From the NCBI GenBank assembly GCA_002224055.1, contig AZLU01000028.1, positions 49,262 through 113,261 on the forward strand: a stretch of DNA of 64,000 nucleotides, given 5' to 3'. A model generated the notes under the pieces. It did no database searches and had not been told where the DNA came from. It saw only the letters and a program-made list of their open reading frames with translations. The translations under genes and the position numbers were made by a program. Source of the DNA: Pezizomycotina sp. ARF18. Its lineage: Eukaryota > Ascomycota. Shown one piece after another: positions 34,860 through 45,947 of the stretch (the first letter of the stretch is position 1; each line of letters opens with the position of its first letter).

Positions 34860-37428
34860 ATCCACGACGATCCTCAGATACTGTTGAGCTTTTGATCTCT
34901 GCCTCGCCTTCCTTGTCAATGATTGGCTGAATGGCCCCCTTGCCCTTTGAACCATCATGTTCATCATTCCCCTAAATTTGTGAGCCTGAGTCTTTGGAAT
35001 GAAACCGCCTGGGTACTTGACGCCCTTCCGCGGGCCGTTCGCCAACATGTCGAAAGCAGTTAGAAAGTACGGCACAATTACCATCAGTTCTTATCGTCTT
35101 CGAGAAACGGATATCCCCTATCAGGCTCATCGTCCGTAAGGCATGCCAGAGGGTCGTCGATACTAACTCAAAGGATACCGCGTCCCGCAGGGCGAAAAGA
35201 ATCCGCAAGCTGCGCCTGTGCATGGACACGTAGTCGAACCTGAGGTTCTGGCTTTCGGGAACCAGCGCATCCCGCAGCGACTCTAGGAACCTTGCGACGG
35301 TGGCCCGTTGGTCTTCATCGCAGAGTTGCTGCTTTCGGGCGCGCCGGGATCGCGAAGCGTTGAGTACTTTGTTGACCTTGTCCATATTCAATCCACCTGC
35401 GCGTTGTTAAGATACCTCTGAATGAGGAGAGTAATGATCTTTGACGTTTAAGACTTGGGTTCTTTGCGTCGTATGGAAGATTTTTTGCCTTGTATGAGGT
35501 CTAACATGTGCTTAGCGCAGGCTGCTCTGCTCACCGGGCGCTTCTGGGCGAATAGGATAGACCCGGCGTGTTCACGCATTTCAATGATTCGATACGTTCC
35601 ATGTCAGGCCAGCTTCCCTTGAGGTCGCCAGCCTGGTAGAGGCCGTTGTAGAGATGAGCTAAGGTAGTCATGGTGTGTCTCAAACTGGCACCAATGTCCT
35701 GCATGAATACGCACAACCTGAACTTAGTAACGCCGCACAATATAGGGTTGTTCTTGAACATGTAGAAAGGCTCTCGTGCTTTTTCTGCGTCTTCCCCATT
35801 TGATTTCCTTCGCTTGAGAGCAACATCGATATGGTCCTGAATATAAAGCCGTCTATTAGGTCAAGTAACCTTCGAGTATTAAATAAAGCGTGTTTGTCCT
35901 CAAAGGCCACCGACTGCGCGTGTTGCTCATAAAGCTTTAGCGACGCTGTCATGCCGAGAGCGGCGGCTGTAGATCCCGGAAGCTTTCTCGAACCTGCTCT
36001 TCCAAGACTTCGTGAAGGTTAAGGTGAACTTGTAGGGCGAAACTAGCCAAACGGGCGTGACATCTGATTTCTTCATTCTCTTGGCGAGACCTAACGTGAT
36101 TTCATCGACATGAATAAAGGCAAGTACTTGTCGAGTCTCATCGCTTCCATCTCCCAGTATTGCGTCCCGAAAACTACATAAGGTTAAAGATTCCTGCAGA
36201 AGCTGCAAGAGTTTCACCATTGTCGGTACCACGATGCTGTCAGACAAAGTGGAAGTATCGCACGCCCTCGATGCTCCTTCTCGGAATACGTCAGCAATCC
36301 CGTACTCGGAAGCCGTCGCATTTGATATTTTCCTTGAGGATTCTATTTTCGCCTTCGATTTTCTTTGTCGGTGCCAGTGGTCTTCCATTCGAAGCCTCCT
36401 GATCGTAGTGATTCTTCAGCTGTATTTCAATAGACCAGAATGGTATGCGCATTAACCATCGATCTAGGTCGAAATTCGCAAGAAATCATCCATCTCGTCT
36501 TGCGTAGGCCGGCGCAGGAGCGATCGCCGCCTCCTCGCCGTTTCTCGTAAACGTGGCAGAAAAATGCTCTCCCTATCGCAGCTTTCGAGATTCAACCCAG
36601 CCGCCTTCCAGATACGTGAAAAAGCTTACGAGCTCCGCTTCCATGCCCTTGACAATATCAATAGCGGTGTTGGTTACCAACGAAGCTGTCATAAGATCCG
36701 TGCCGTTCTCGCATCCTTTTCTGTACTGCGCCCATATATCTTTGAGGTAGTCCCGTATAGTCTTGAGGTCGTCGAAGAAGCAGCAAGAAGCGAAAGTGCC
36801 TCAAAGTATTCTTCCGGTGTGCCAAGTAGATCGTATATGTCACGGTATTCGATTTCCTCTTGTTCCTCCGTCTCATCATCCTCTCGGAGTTTGATCTCCG
36901 CGGACTGTTGCTCTCGAAGGAGTCCTAGATCCATTCCGATCCCAAGCACTTCAAACCGGTTGGTTACATCGGCCGGCTTGTTCTTGCTAGCGAGGTTCTC
37001 CTTATTGACCCTTTTGGCTGTCGCGCCGTCATTCATTGTCCGTAGCGGCTTCAGCAGGCGCAATACCCCGTCCAAAATTCTGATAAAGTATTCGTGACCG
37101 TCTTCGGCCGCTCCGTTCGGGAGAGATCCATAGAACTTCCCCACCGATTTGCGCAGCTTTAGCGCTTCCTCCATGTCGAGAATGAGCGCATCGCGTATCT
37201 TGACCGGCGGTGAAGGTTTAGAAGCGATGGCTTCCGCAAACTCCGTGAACTGCGAGACTCGAATACGATTGGATGCGGTGGGCTGCTAACACTGCCGACA
37301 TGTTTGCTTTGGAACCCAATCGTCCGCGCGCTCTCTCCGAGGAACCTCGCGATGTTGTCCGTTCTCTTTTTGTAGGTTTGATATGTACTGACGAAGGGGA
37401 AGAAGGAGGTGGGTGACGTTGCAGCCAT
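34860..37428 (-). pseudogene. DUF6604-type protein, copy A
   Basis: The ATG at 37428-37426 starts the N-terminal domain with STYQTYKKRTDNIARFL and a following IGF, the Y-x-x-YK-x-x-T signature shared by four genes here. A second conserved block (LKTIRDYLKDIW, then LMTASLVTNTAIDIVK, about 36755-36660) completes the N-terminal region of about 270 residues. The C-terminal half contains NNPILCGVTKFRL (about 35755), AHLYNGLYQ and WPDME (about 35660-35600), and FDYVSMHRRSLRIL (about 35245), blocks also seen in copies B and D. Full plan is about 800 residues. Frame changes include single bases missing from short A and T runs near 37267-37272 and 36776-36782, and others downstream. I recall the N-terminal signature as Pfam DUF6604, a fungal domain of unknown function. 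The end near 34860 is approximate. It is divergent from copy B, 392 bases away. Confidence 0.65.
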
Positions 37429-37551
37429 GATCCGCAGGCTGAAGGTCGTTGATTGATGGCGATGATATGAGAGTTCTCTCTTTAAGCTTGGTTGATGGTG
37501 ATTGATGGATGGTGATGACGATAGAAAGGCTGCAGGTTTGAGGTTGATATG

Positions 37552-37583
<32 letters not shown>
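37552..37583. repeat. (AAAT)n microsatellite
   Basis: About eight copies of AAAT lie roughly 125 bases upstream of copy A's start codon, in its presumed 5' leader or promoter. Confidence 0.85.
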
Positions 37584-37584
<1 letters not shown>

Positions 37585-37820
37585 CTTTCTGACTGTTTCC
37601 CTTTCCGCCTTCTTCCTTCGTTCAACACCATCAATACACATCACGACGTCAAGAATCATCATCGTCATGCACATTCGTCCCAGGCCGTACCTCAAAACTA
37701 CTTGAGTACAGCTTCAGAGAAAGGCATTCTGGGTAGTCTGCTAGTACCTCTACTAGTCGTATTGCGAATTGATCATCCAGACGCGTACCGGTTACCTACT
37801 TGCTCACCTCCCGGTTCATC

Positions 37821-39660
37821 ATGGCGCCAACAACTTCGTCGAGTTTCCCCTTGACGGGCTCGTATCGAACTTACAAGAGACGCACGGCTAACGTAGCCAA
37901 GTTTCTGGCAGACGCGGCGAAGAAGATCGGTTACAAGAGCAAAACGACCGCTTCGACCTCAAGCAAGGAAGCAAAAGTCGACACCCTGAGCAGCACTTCT
38001 GAGTTTATTAAATACACCGCCGCGATTACCCCGAAACACCTCCACCTGTCAAAGTCCCCGAAACGGTCATATATGAGCCTGAAAAGACGGTACAACTGCG
38101 AAAGCGCGTCGCGCGGGACGTTTGTGCCCGGACGTCACTTGTTACGAGGATATCATGCAGCAGGTTATTATGGTGCTTGCAATGGAAAGACTGAAAACCG
38201 GTCTCGGTGCGGAAGGGCCCTCCGACTTGCTGGATGAATGAACGGCTATTTTTATCAGCGTATCTTATCACGTACAGCTTCATAACTCTTGCTCGACAAG
38301 ACGAGAGTCAGGAGAAACCAAAATGGACGTATTATTTCCCCAACAGGAAGGATCCTATGCTGCGGAAGAAATGGCGGATCAATCCACCATGACGTTCAAA
38401 GAGAGGCGGGAAGAGGATAAGCAGAACCTCTACCAGATCCTACCGGAAATCTATACCATTTCCAAGCTCAACAAAAGCGCTCCGAAGGATAGAAAGACCA
38501 TGTTCGACACAATGTGCGTTCACGCGATCACCGAAGGGGCTACCGAGAGCTTGGGAACAGGTATAATCCACATCCATCTTGTTTTCGCGGTCCAGATCTT
38601 AACACCATTAGGGAGCGCAGCGCGATAGCTTGGCTGAGCTCCAACGCGTTGGGTTCTGCGCGAAGGCGTCTGTTATGCTGACGCTCAAGGATGGCTTCGG
38701 GGACGAGCATACGGAAAAAGTTGCCGCTTCTTCGACGATTAGATTCTCGGCGATAGAGTATGGGACCCCTACATGTATGCGAGCAAAGGCAGCGAACCTA
38801 CGGGCACCGAGAAGTTTTACTTGATGAAGCATCACCCGTTCATGTGCGGCACCACAAGGTTCGTTCTGTCGCTCGCGATGCGCGCTGTCGGTGGCAACCT
38901 CGGAGGCACTTGGCGCTCTACGATCTTCGCACTACACCTTACAACGCGGCGTACAAATTCGGCGAGGTGCAGGATCCCTGGCCGGATATGGAGGGACTCG
39001 TAGAGAACGAAGGTTCGAGCCGCGTGTTATGCGGGCCCGCCCGAGCAGCAAGGAAACGTGCTAGAAGAGTCTAAAGAAACTCAGTAACGGGGGTCCCAGG
39101 AAACGCGGCGATCTCCAATTTTCGTTTCTCCATCGTTGACACATTCAGGGACAGGTACGTGCCGCTCGATGCTAAACAAGGAGCGTTAAATGGTGCATCG
39201 ACAGGATCCTAGACATCGTCAGTACGGGCGCCCGCAATGCGCCCCTCGTTACGGTACTCCGTTCTTTCAGGGTCTCATAGTGACAGAGACAAAGAAGCTC
39301 AAATTCGATTACGTCTCACTCCACCGCCGTGGCATGAAGTTGCTTCTGGCTGTGAGGAAGGAGCTAATGCTCGATGTCATTATGCATAGCGCCATGGCTA
39401 ACATTGAATACGAGGATGTGCCGTTCATTGAGGATGACCGAGAGGTTTTTGACATTGTCGAATTCATTCTCTTCGGAACGTATCAGTTGGAGAGCTTGGT
39501 GAAGCAGGAAGTGAAAAGCGAAGCCGCACAGTATAAGGAGGTTAACATGCACATTCTCGAGAAAGCTGCGAAGGCATTGAAGGGAGTCATTGAAAAGGAA
39601 GGAATGAGAGATCAGGAAAGTCGAGAGCGTCTGAGAGCTCGATATAAAATTGCTACTTAA
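37821..39660 (+). pseudogene. DUF6604-type protein, copy B, internally shortened
   Basis: The ATG at 37821 leads to GSYRTYKRRTANVAKFL and IGYKSK, the same signature as copies A, C and D. After TSEFIKYTAAIT the frame slips. EEDKQNLYQILPEIYTISKL lies at about 38415-38470. The C-terminal blocks are HHPFMCGTTRFVLSLAMRAV (about 38832-38890), PWPDMEG (about 38975), FDYVSLHRRGMKLLLAVR (39306-39359) and the well preserved end to TAA at 39658-39660, with 120 open codons. The gene spans 1.84 kb against about 2.5 kb for copy A. The block matching A's LKTIRDYLKDIW region was not found, so an internal deletion is likely. Several frame slips interrupt the rest. Function unknown. Confidence 0.65.
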
Positions 39661-39945
39661 CATCAAAACACATTGCATGTATTTGGAAGCTATATCGTTA
39701 GTCAGCGGTCGACACAATCGTGGCTCCGCTTCTCATGGTTTAGAGCATGGGATTTGTCTTAAATTAATGATCCATACATTACTTATAATACAAAAGGTTA
39801 CGATAAATTAGTATACTGAAGTTCACAAAGAACTCAGTTGGCATTATTATTCTTTTGCGTTGGTCTCGAACACAGCTTAGATTTACCGCTGAGAAGTTAA
39901 CTCGCCTACAATTACGGCTTTCCGGGCGCCGCTTCGGTTTCCCTT

Positions 39946-40977
39946 TCATGAGCTTCTTCGGGTAGGCCCCTGACCGAAATAGCTAAAGCCCCGCCATTCG
40001 AGCCTGTACGACCACTCCGCAGCGCCGCCGTTGTAAGGGAAGTGCAAACCCGCTAAATCGTCGCAGATCTCCCAAACAACCTTGAAGTTGTTGTTTGCGC
40101 CGACGAGGAAACCCTTGTTAATTCTGAACACCGGCGTGCTGTCGCTGTGCCTGAGCTTCGAGTGTCCGTCCAGGTCGGCGAAATATCCTCCGTTCCCCCG
40201 TCTTCCCATCCGGAATTGACAAAAAACGCGAAAGAGCCCGGGGACCAGTCGTTTTTGTAAAGTAAGTGGCCTTGGTTGTCCTGCGTGAAATTGAGGTCGA
40301 TTGTTGTTGCTATCGGGTTGGCAAGCATGGCGAGGTAGCCTTTTTTCTACTGCGGGTCTGTTGGATCGCGGATCAGCGTGATAGGGTTGTTATTATACTA
40401 TAGGACATCGGATCGAACTCGTGGCTCCGATAGGACGGGGATAGAAATTGTGCCTTGCTGACCGCAATTGGCCGGCGGGTCGTCTTCAAGTTCTTCCGGG
40501 TTGCATGGGTAAAGCCGTTGTTGTCAGAGCAAAACTGACAAGACTAAGGAAGAGCAGTAGATCACAGTGCCCTGATCGTTGCTCTAGAAGATCTGTTGGA
40601 GGTTTAGAAGGGAAGCGGCTGGGTATAGGGTGTTGTGATCAAAAGCCTGAATGTGAACTTCGAAGTCTGTCTCACCGGCGCAGTATCGAAAAGATATATA
40701 CTCGAAATATGTGAGATTCTTACAATACAGATCGGTCTGTTTACTGGCAACTGGTGCCAACAGCCATTGATGCCTTGAGTCTGGAACTCGATTCTATAGA
40801 TAGCATTATAGGGGAAAAGTGTAGCGACTTGATCGATAAACAGTGTATAAACGTAAACAATCGGCGCTTGTGGCGGACGCCTGAGTTCGAGTAGCCATCG
40901 CAGATAGTGCGAGATCCACATTCTAGAGGTCCCAAATTTCCTTGTTTCCTGTCAGGCGTTGAGATTGAAACGCGCAA
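39946..40977 (-). pseudogene. Unrecognised gene between DUF6604 copies B and C
   Basis: Overlapping minus-strand pieces follow one another: 40977-40741, 40921-40604, 40328-40053 and 40209-39946. The last two overlap and suggest one chain with a frame slip near 40200: LNFTQDNQGHLLYKNDW, SFAFFVNSGWEDG, YFADLDGHSKLRHSDSTPVF, NNFKVVWEICDDLAGLHFPY, AEWSYRLEWRGFSYFG. The tryptophan and aromatic-rich, beta-strand-like composition suggests a lectin-like or carbohydrate-binding fold, but I do not recognise a family and this is a guess. The upstream pieces contain ETDFEVHIQAFDHNTLYPA. Its ends are uncertain. It sits where the missing C-terminal half of copy C would be expected, separated from it by about 250 bases. 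Confidence 0.4.
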
Positions 40978-41225
40978 ACGTTAAGACCGTTACGGGTCCG
41001 AGCCGTTAAAGAAACAAAACAAATCAGAACAAATATAGCCTTGTCGCTATTCTGGGCAGTTCGTGTGCATAGAATGTATAAAGATGTTGTCTCTGAAATT
41101 AACGGTCAGAAACGCTCTCATGTTTCCGCCCTATTGACCAAAGCGCTTTGTTAGCCGCTAAGGCTGCATGATGGTAACGTGTTAGAGACTGTACTTAACG
41201 TTCCGTCGGGCAAATACTTTGGCGC

Positions 41226-42148
41226 TTAGCCGACCCGGCAATAGAAAGCCCGTACTGTATCTATAACGTGAACGGTCGTAACATGGAATAGTAAGCTTTC
41301 GTACGAGTCGATATCCGGGAATGTCTTGCGGAAATTTTCGTCGAGTCGCTTGACCAGATCGAGCGCGTAGTTTGTGAGTACCGATGCAGTCACCCGATCA
41401 ACGCCGTTCTTATTTCCATCTCGATACATCGTCCAGACTTCACAGAGATATTCCCTTATGACCTTCGTGTCGTTTAGATGACAAAAGCACGCCATCTACA
41501 TTTCCATCATGGAGGAAAAAGAATCATCGTTACCTTCCATTCGCAACCCTCAGAAATTTGACCTTCAGGATTCGCAAATTTGACTGCATCACTTAAGGCG
41601 GTGCCGGGCGCATCCTCGTCGATATTAAGAGTGTTAAATCGGTTCTCTAGTTTATTTGAGGGCCGCTTGTTTCGCTTTGATCTCTTAGTGACTTTTCTAT
41701 TCGTGGCATGTTTTCAGGAATGCAGGCCTTCAACAGCACAAAGACCTTTTCCATGATTTGGATGTATTCATGGCTGCTAAGAGTCCTTTCGAGTGACCGA
41801 TTTTCTCATCCTTGCGGTCGCTGGAGTTGTTGCTAGATCGACAGTTCGAAAAAGACCTGTAAAATTGGCGACTCGACGGCGGAGGCTGATAGTTTCTTCG
41901 ATTGCGATATAGACCCAATCCGGAATGCTTACCGCTGTTAGAGACTTGGAACTTGAACTAATAGCCTCCGCGTACTCGATAAACTGCGACAATTTGAGAC
42001 GATACGTTGGATCGGAAGTGGGCGGCGCGGTCGATCTATCGCTCTTATATCCTATCTTTTTTACAGTATCTTGCAGGAATTTTGCGATATTATCGGTCTG
42101 TTTCTTGTATTTCTGATAAGAACTGACAAATGATTGCGGAAAGGCCAT
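41226..42148 (-). pseudogene. DUF6604-type protein, copy C, truncated
   Basis: The ATG at 42148-42146 starts SSYQKYKKQTDNIAKFLQ and KKIGYKS, then LSQFIEYAEAIS, and an uninterrupted 123-codon N-terminus. HEYIQIMEKVFVLLKA lies in the next frame (about 41770-41720) and matches copy A's HEYFIRILDGVLRLLK. TKVIREYLCEVWTMY (about 41470-41420) and RVTASVLTNYALDLVKRLDE match the second conserved block. The frame then runs to a stop at 41226. Nothing resembling the C-terminal blocks (HHP-CG, WPDME, FDYVS-HR) follows, so the gene is cut to roughly 300 residues. At least two frame slips occur inside. The sequence beyond 41226 is unrelated. Confidence 0.65.
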
Positions 42149-44535
42149 CGCGGATTCAAGCTTGATCCTTCTGGGCTAGTTGAGGTATTTCTTGGATCTA
42201 GCGGTCCTGCTGTTCTTAGGGATCTTGAATGGAATAGGACACGTCGAAACTTTTATGACGCCTTGGGAACTATTCTAGAGAGAACGAGTTCGAAATTTTC
42301 TGAAGAATGGGGAAAACCTCGACAGCATAGTCTTCTTGTAGTCCAAATTTATGTATCTAAGAGTAGAACCTTCTTTGATCCTGGGTGCTCTCTAGACTAC
42401 TACCACTCGCTATACGATTTCTGGAGAATGCCATTCTGATTGAGCCGACCTTCGACCACCGTATCAATGGAAAACCCCAGATAAGACCCGTTTACCGGGG
42501 TAATGCAGTTGGAATTTTGTTGGCTTGTTTAGCGGTATTGCTACACTTTGAAGTGCGAAACCAACGCCTTCAACCCCTTTCAATTTAGCTACCGACGATA
42601 CGAAATTATGTACCCATTCTATAATAGAGCAGCCTTTGTTGTTTTCTCTCGAATTTTGGTGCCTTACTCTGCGCGAACGCGTCATTTGCAACTTTCACCC
42701 TGAGAAAGCTCAAGATCCGAGCGTTTATTGTGTCCTAATATGCACCGCTAAGAGACGCGAACATTCATCCGCGGATGACTCGATCTAATGAATAGAACAA
42801 AGAATAAACATGGCATGGCCCCAACGTTATGCAAATGTTATATCCTCCGATGCATTCCGACTAATGTTTCCTAAGTCTTCAGTGAGTATAGCTCAACGAA
42901 GGCATTCAGAACAAAGAACAGGAAACGGGACAAGAACACCCCGGTACCCTCGAGCTAAACAAAGGCTTCAATTGATGTCAATCGGCGCTATAAACCATCT
43001 ATCAGTGGACGCTAACTCCCCTTCTACGGGTTGGTGGGTGGTAGCTTTGTCAATCAGTTAGCATCAAATTTGTACCCATGGGGGTAAAAACGTTTGTCAC
43101 GCATTGCAACAAAGGCATTCCTAAGCTAACCGCATTTCATTGTAGATACTTCTGCCCACCAAAGGAATCTTCGTTTAATTCCTCCCATCGCCGTTCTAGA
43201 TCAAACCTTTTTTTTTAAAAAAATGCTTGTACCGCTACGCCTAAACCATTATCGCCTCGTCATGGTGTGTTGGATAGATGTTATTTCGCATACCAAGCCG
43301 GGTAAATGTATTTTACAACGCGTACCAGTTGTTGAGAAATATCAAGGCTTCGGCGAGGTCTAGACCACCACACCGTGCTCGCGAGACTGGGCTTGCCCAA
43401 CTCGCAGAAGAAATCCTTTCCATGTATCAGAAACGCTCAGCTGGATCGAGCTAGGGAATTCGCCAACTATACACCGTGGCTTTGTTAGAAACCTCTAGAG
43501 TATTGTACTTATTCGTTGCGGAGGATGGCTTACATGCTGCTATGCCGCTCGGAATCTAACCGAGGGTTCTAAAAATATAGGAGAACGAGCTTTGGCCTTT
43601 TCTTTGTTTCTCCCTCAAAGGAATTCTTATCCATTCTGATCGTATAATTCATCCTCGCTAAAACCGGAATTTCGGGAGATGTCGTCAATGGAATGTCGGT
43701 ATCTAATGGAATATAAATCCGCGCTCAGCCCTATAAGGCCAGTCATATGTATACAATCCCCGAATCCTTGCCAGATATTGGGCTGAGAAAATTACCTCAC
43801 GGTGCATGCTTGGGCGCAAATGGCTTGCGAGCTTCCAGAAAATCTTCTTAGACATGATTCGCTCCCTCGAGTCGATATTCATCGTACCAAAAAGGGAGAA
43901 ATTTGCAGAGGAAACTCCGATATCCTATAATTCTTCGCGCATATTACTCGATACTCAACAACTCACTAAAGTCTACTCTCGCTCTAGATCTATTTCTACG
44001 GGCATCGTCTACTGCGCGATAGTGAGCTTCTGCGATCTTAAAGAAGGAATACCGCGGAAAGAGAAACAGATGCCGCTCAAAAGATATAAAAGGGGGGGAC
44101 TTTCTCCCCAAGGTGAATAATATACAGGTACGGTAGACATTTCCACCGATATACACTCCAGCATTTCTGAAACCAACCGTATAGTCTTCATTTATACGTT
44201 AAAACGGAAATCGCAACGTATTATATACACAAGATGGATAATATCACTACCACAACGACTACTACCTCTATCGCCAATGACAGGAAAAGCAACCTAATAG
44301 TAACGAGGATCCTTATAGCGGTAGTAATAATGTTAGCCCCAGCAACGGCAACAGCAATAGCGGCGCGCACGAAGGAAAGTATAAGTGTATTCTTCTCCAC
44401 CAGTTGCTCGGTTGAGGAGATCTGCAGACGCAGGGGCTTGGGTCAATGATACATTTGACACGTTGCGCGATAGCAGGAATTAGAATAGGCCCGTCAGCCC
44501 GGTCATCTTATATTGAGTAAGTCGCATCTGGAATC
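42149..44535. other. Intergenic stretch, nothing recognised
   Basis: About 2.4 kb between DUF6604 copy C and the next plus-strand gene. A 101-codon plus piece at 42134-42439 overlaps the start of copy C on the other strand, and a 104-codon plus piece lies at 43806-44120; neither shows a motif. A T-run/A-run pair lies at about 43207-43224. A 71-codon Thr/Ala-rich piece at 44234-44449 could be the lost start of the next gene. Confidence 0.35.
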
Positions 44536-45716
44536 GTGGTGATTAAATATACCGATATTAGAATTGTTCAAAGCCAGCTAATATACTTGATAGTTATGAC
44601 GACCGAGTTCGCATTTAACGGAGCTCTGAGCGGCGAAGACACTATGATTTCGAACGCCGGCAGGCCAATTAGGATATCCGTCGAGAAGACACTCCAGATT
44701 AGGATTCGCGAGTCTCTTCAGAGAGACTATGCGGGATATAACATCTTATTTGCTATCAGCTGTTGCACGAGGCGCGTAGTCGATTTACCGCGTGACAACG
44801 AGCGTGTAAGGGGGGACGACGACTCGGATTCCGGCTCAGACATCCCCGATTTCCCGATAACTCTGACATTTTAGACATCGGCACACAAGACGCCCAGGTT
44901 TTGGCGCAGCGGAAAGTCCGTCAGCAGGAGCAAATTGCAAATCCTTATCCCTTAAATACAACGCAAGGCTCAACACGCTCCGATTCGTTGGGGAAAGTAG
45001 GATCTCCGTGATGACCCCGCTGCAGCCACCGAAACGTATTCTGAAGGTGCAGTTTCCTAATCCACACCTCGTGAGGAAAATCGCGCCAGCCGAAAACGAC
45101 GGCTGGTGGTGGAAGCACACGTATGTTTTCTACGCCGAGACTGAGGAGAAGGTGGGGATCACGAAAGTTGAGGAGCGCATGGTCGAAAATAATTGTAAAG
45201 AAAGGCGCGGCAAGAGTACTCTCTTCCTCTGGCCCGGCTTTAAACCGGACGGTTCGGCGCTGGCGATAGGCTTCGGCACCTGTTTGGTGCGAAGGATGAG
45301 TTATACCCTGGCGCCGACATCATCGCCTTCCCCTCAGGCAAGATAATGGGTAAAATTGACGAAGGCAGAGGAGTTCTGAAAAGCGCTTAGGCTGTTACGT
45401 TAATAACGACGCCGAATCCTAGACTAGGAGAAAGCTAACAGTCGACGCTGCGAATAAAGTCTACAAACTGGACGCTGAAAGAAATATACTTGTCGAGCCA
45501 GTGGACAAACCCGAAATCGGAGCAGGTATAGTCTATTTCGAGGGCGAGGACAAAAAGCAGATTCGATATCTGAGGGGGAATAGGCAGGTGGGGAACCGTT
45601 GTTTGATAGGTGGTTGGATCTATATAACACCTGCTGTTGACCTACCTCTAAGTCCTATCCCAGTGCCACCAAAACTGAAGAGAATGATCACCAAGGAGGT
45701 TCGAGCAGCGAACTGA
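44536..45716 (+). pseudogene. Unrecognised gene convergent with DUF6604 copy D
   Basis: Plus-strand pieces in order are VEKTLQIRIRESLQRDYAGY and RRVVDLPRDNERV with an Asp/Ser tract (44536-44874). Next is a piece in another frame with NSDILDIGTQDAQVL, then RILKVQFPNPHLVRKIAP and WWWKHTYVFYAETEEKVGI (45038-45160). LYPGADIIAFPSGKIMGKI lies in a third frame (about 45302-45355). The end is KVYKLDAERNILVEPVDKPE to KRMITKEVRAAN, stopping at 45714-45716. The pieces follow without gaps, so they look like one gene of about 380 residues with three or more frame slips. Strand-like segments ending in a proline-rich hydrophobic C-terminus are visible. I do not recognise the family. Confidence 0.4.
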
Positions 45717-45947
45717 CTATAGGCACCGAGAAATAGTTGAAGAATGCTTTTATGCTTTTGATTTAAATACTTTGATGTACTATAGCAGGCAGCTAGATCT
45801 ATATAGACTGTTTTCTACTTCAAATTGATTTCTAATACAAGTTATTATTACCGTGTCTTGAGCTTCCGGATCTCCACCTCGCCTTCGTATTCAAGAAGGG
45901 CTGCAGTATACTTCCCGACTTTTGCAAAGTCCCGGTCCATTTATCTG

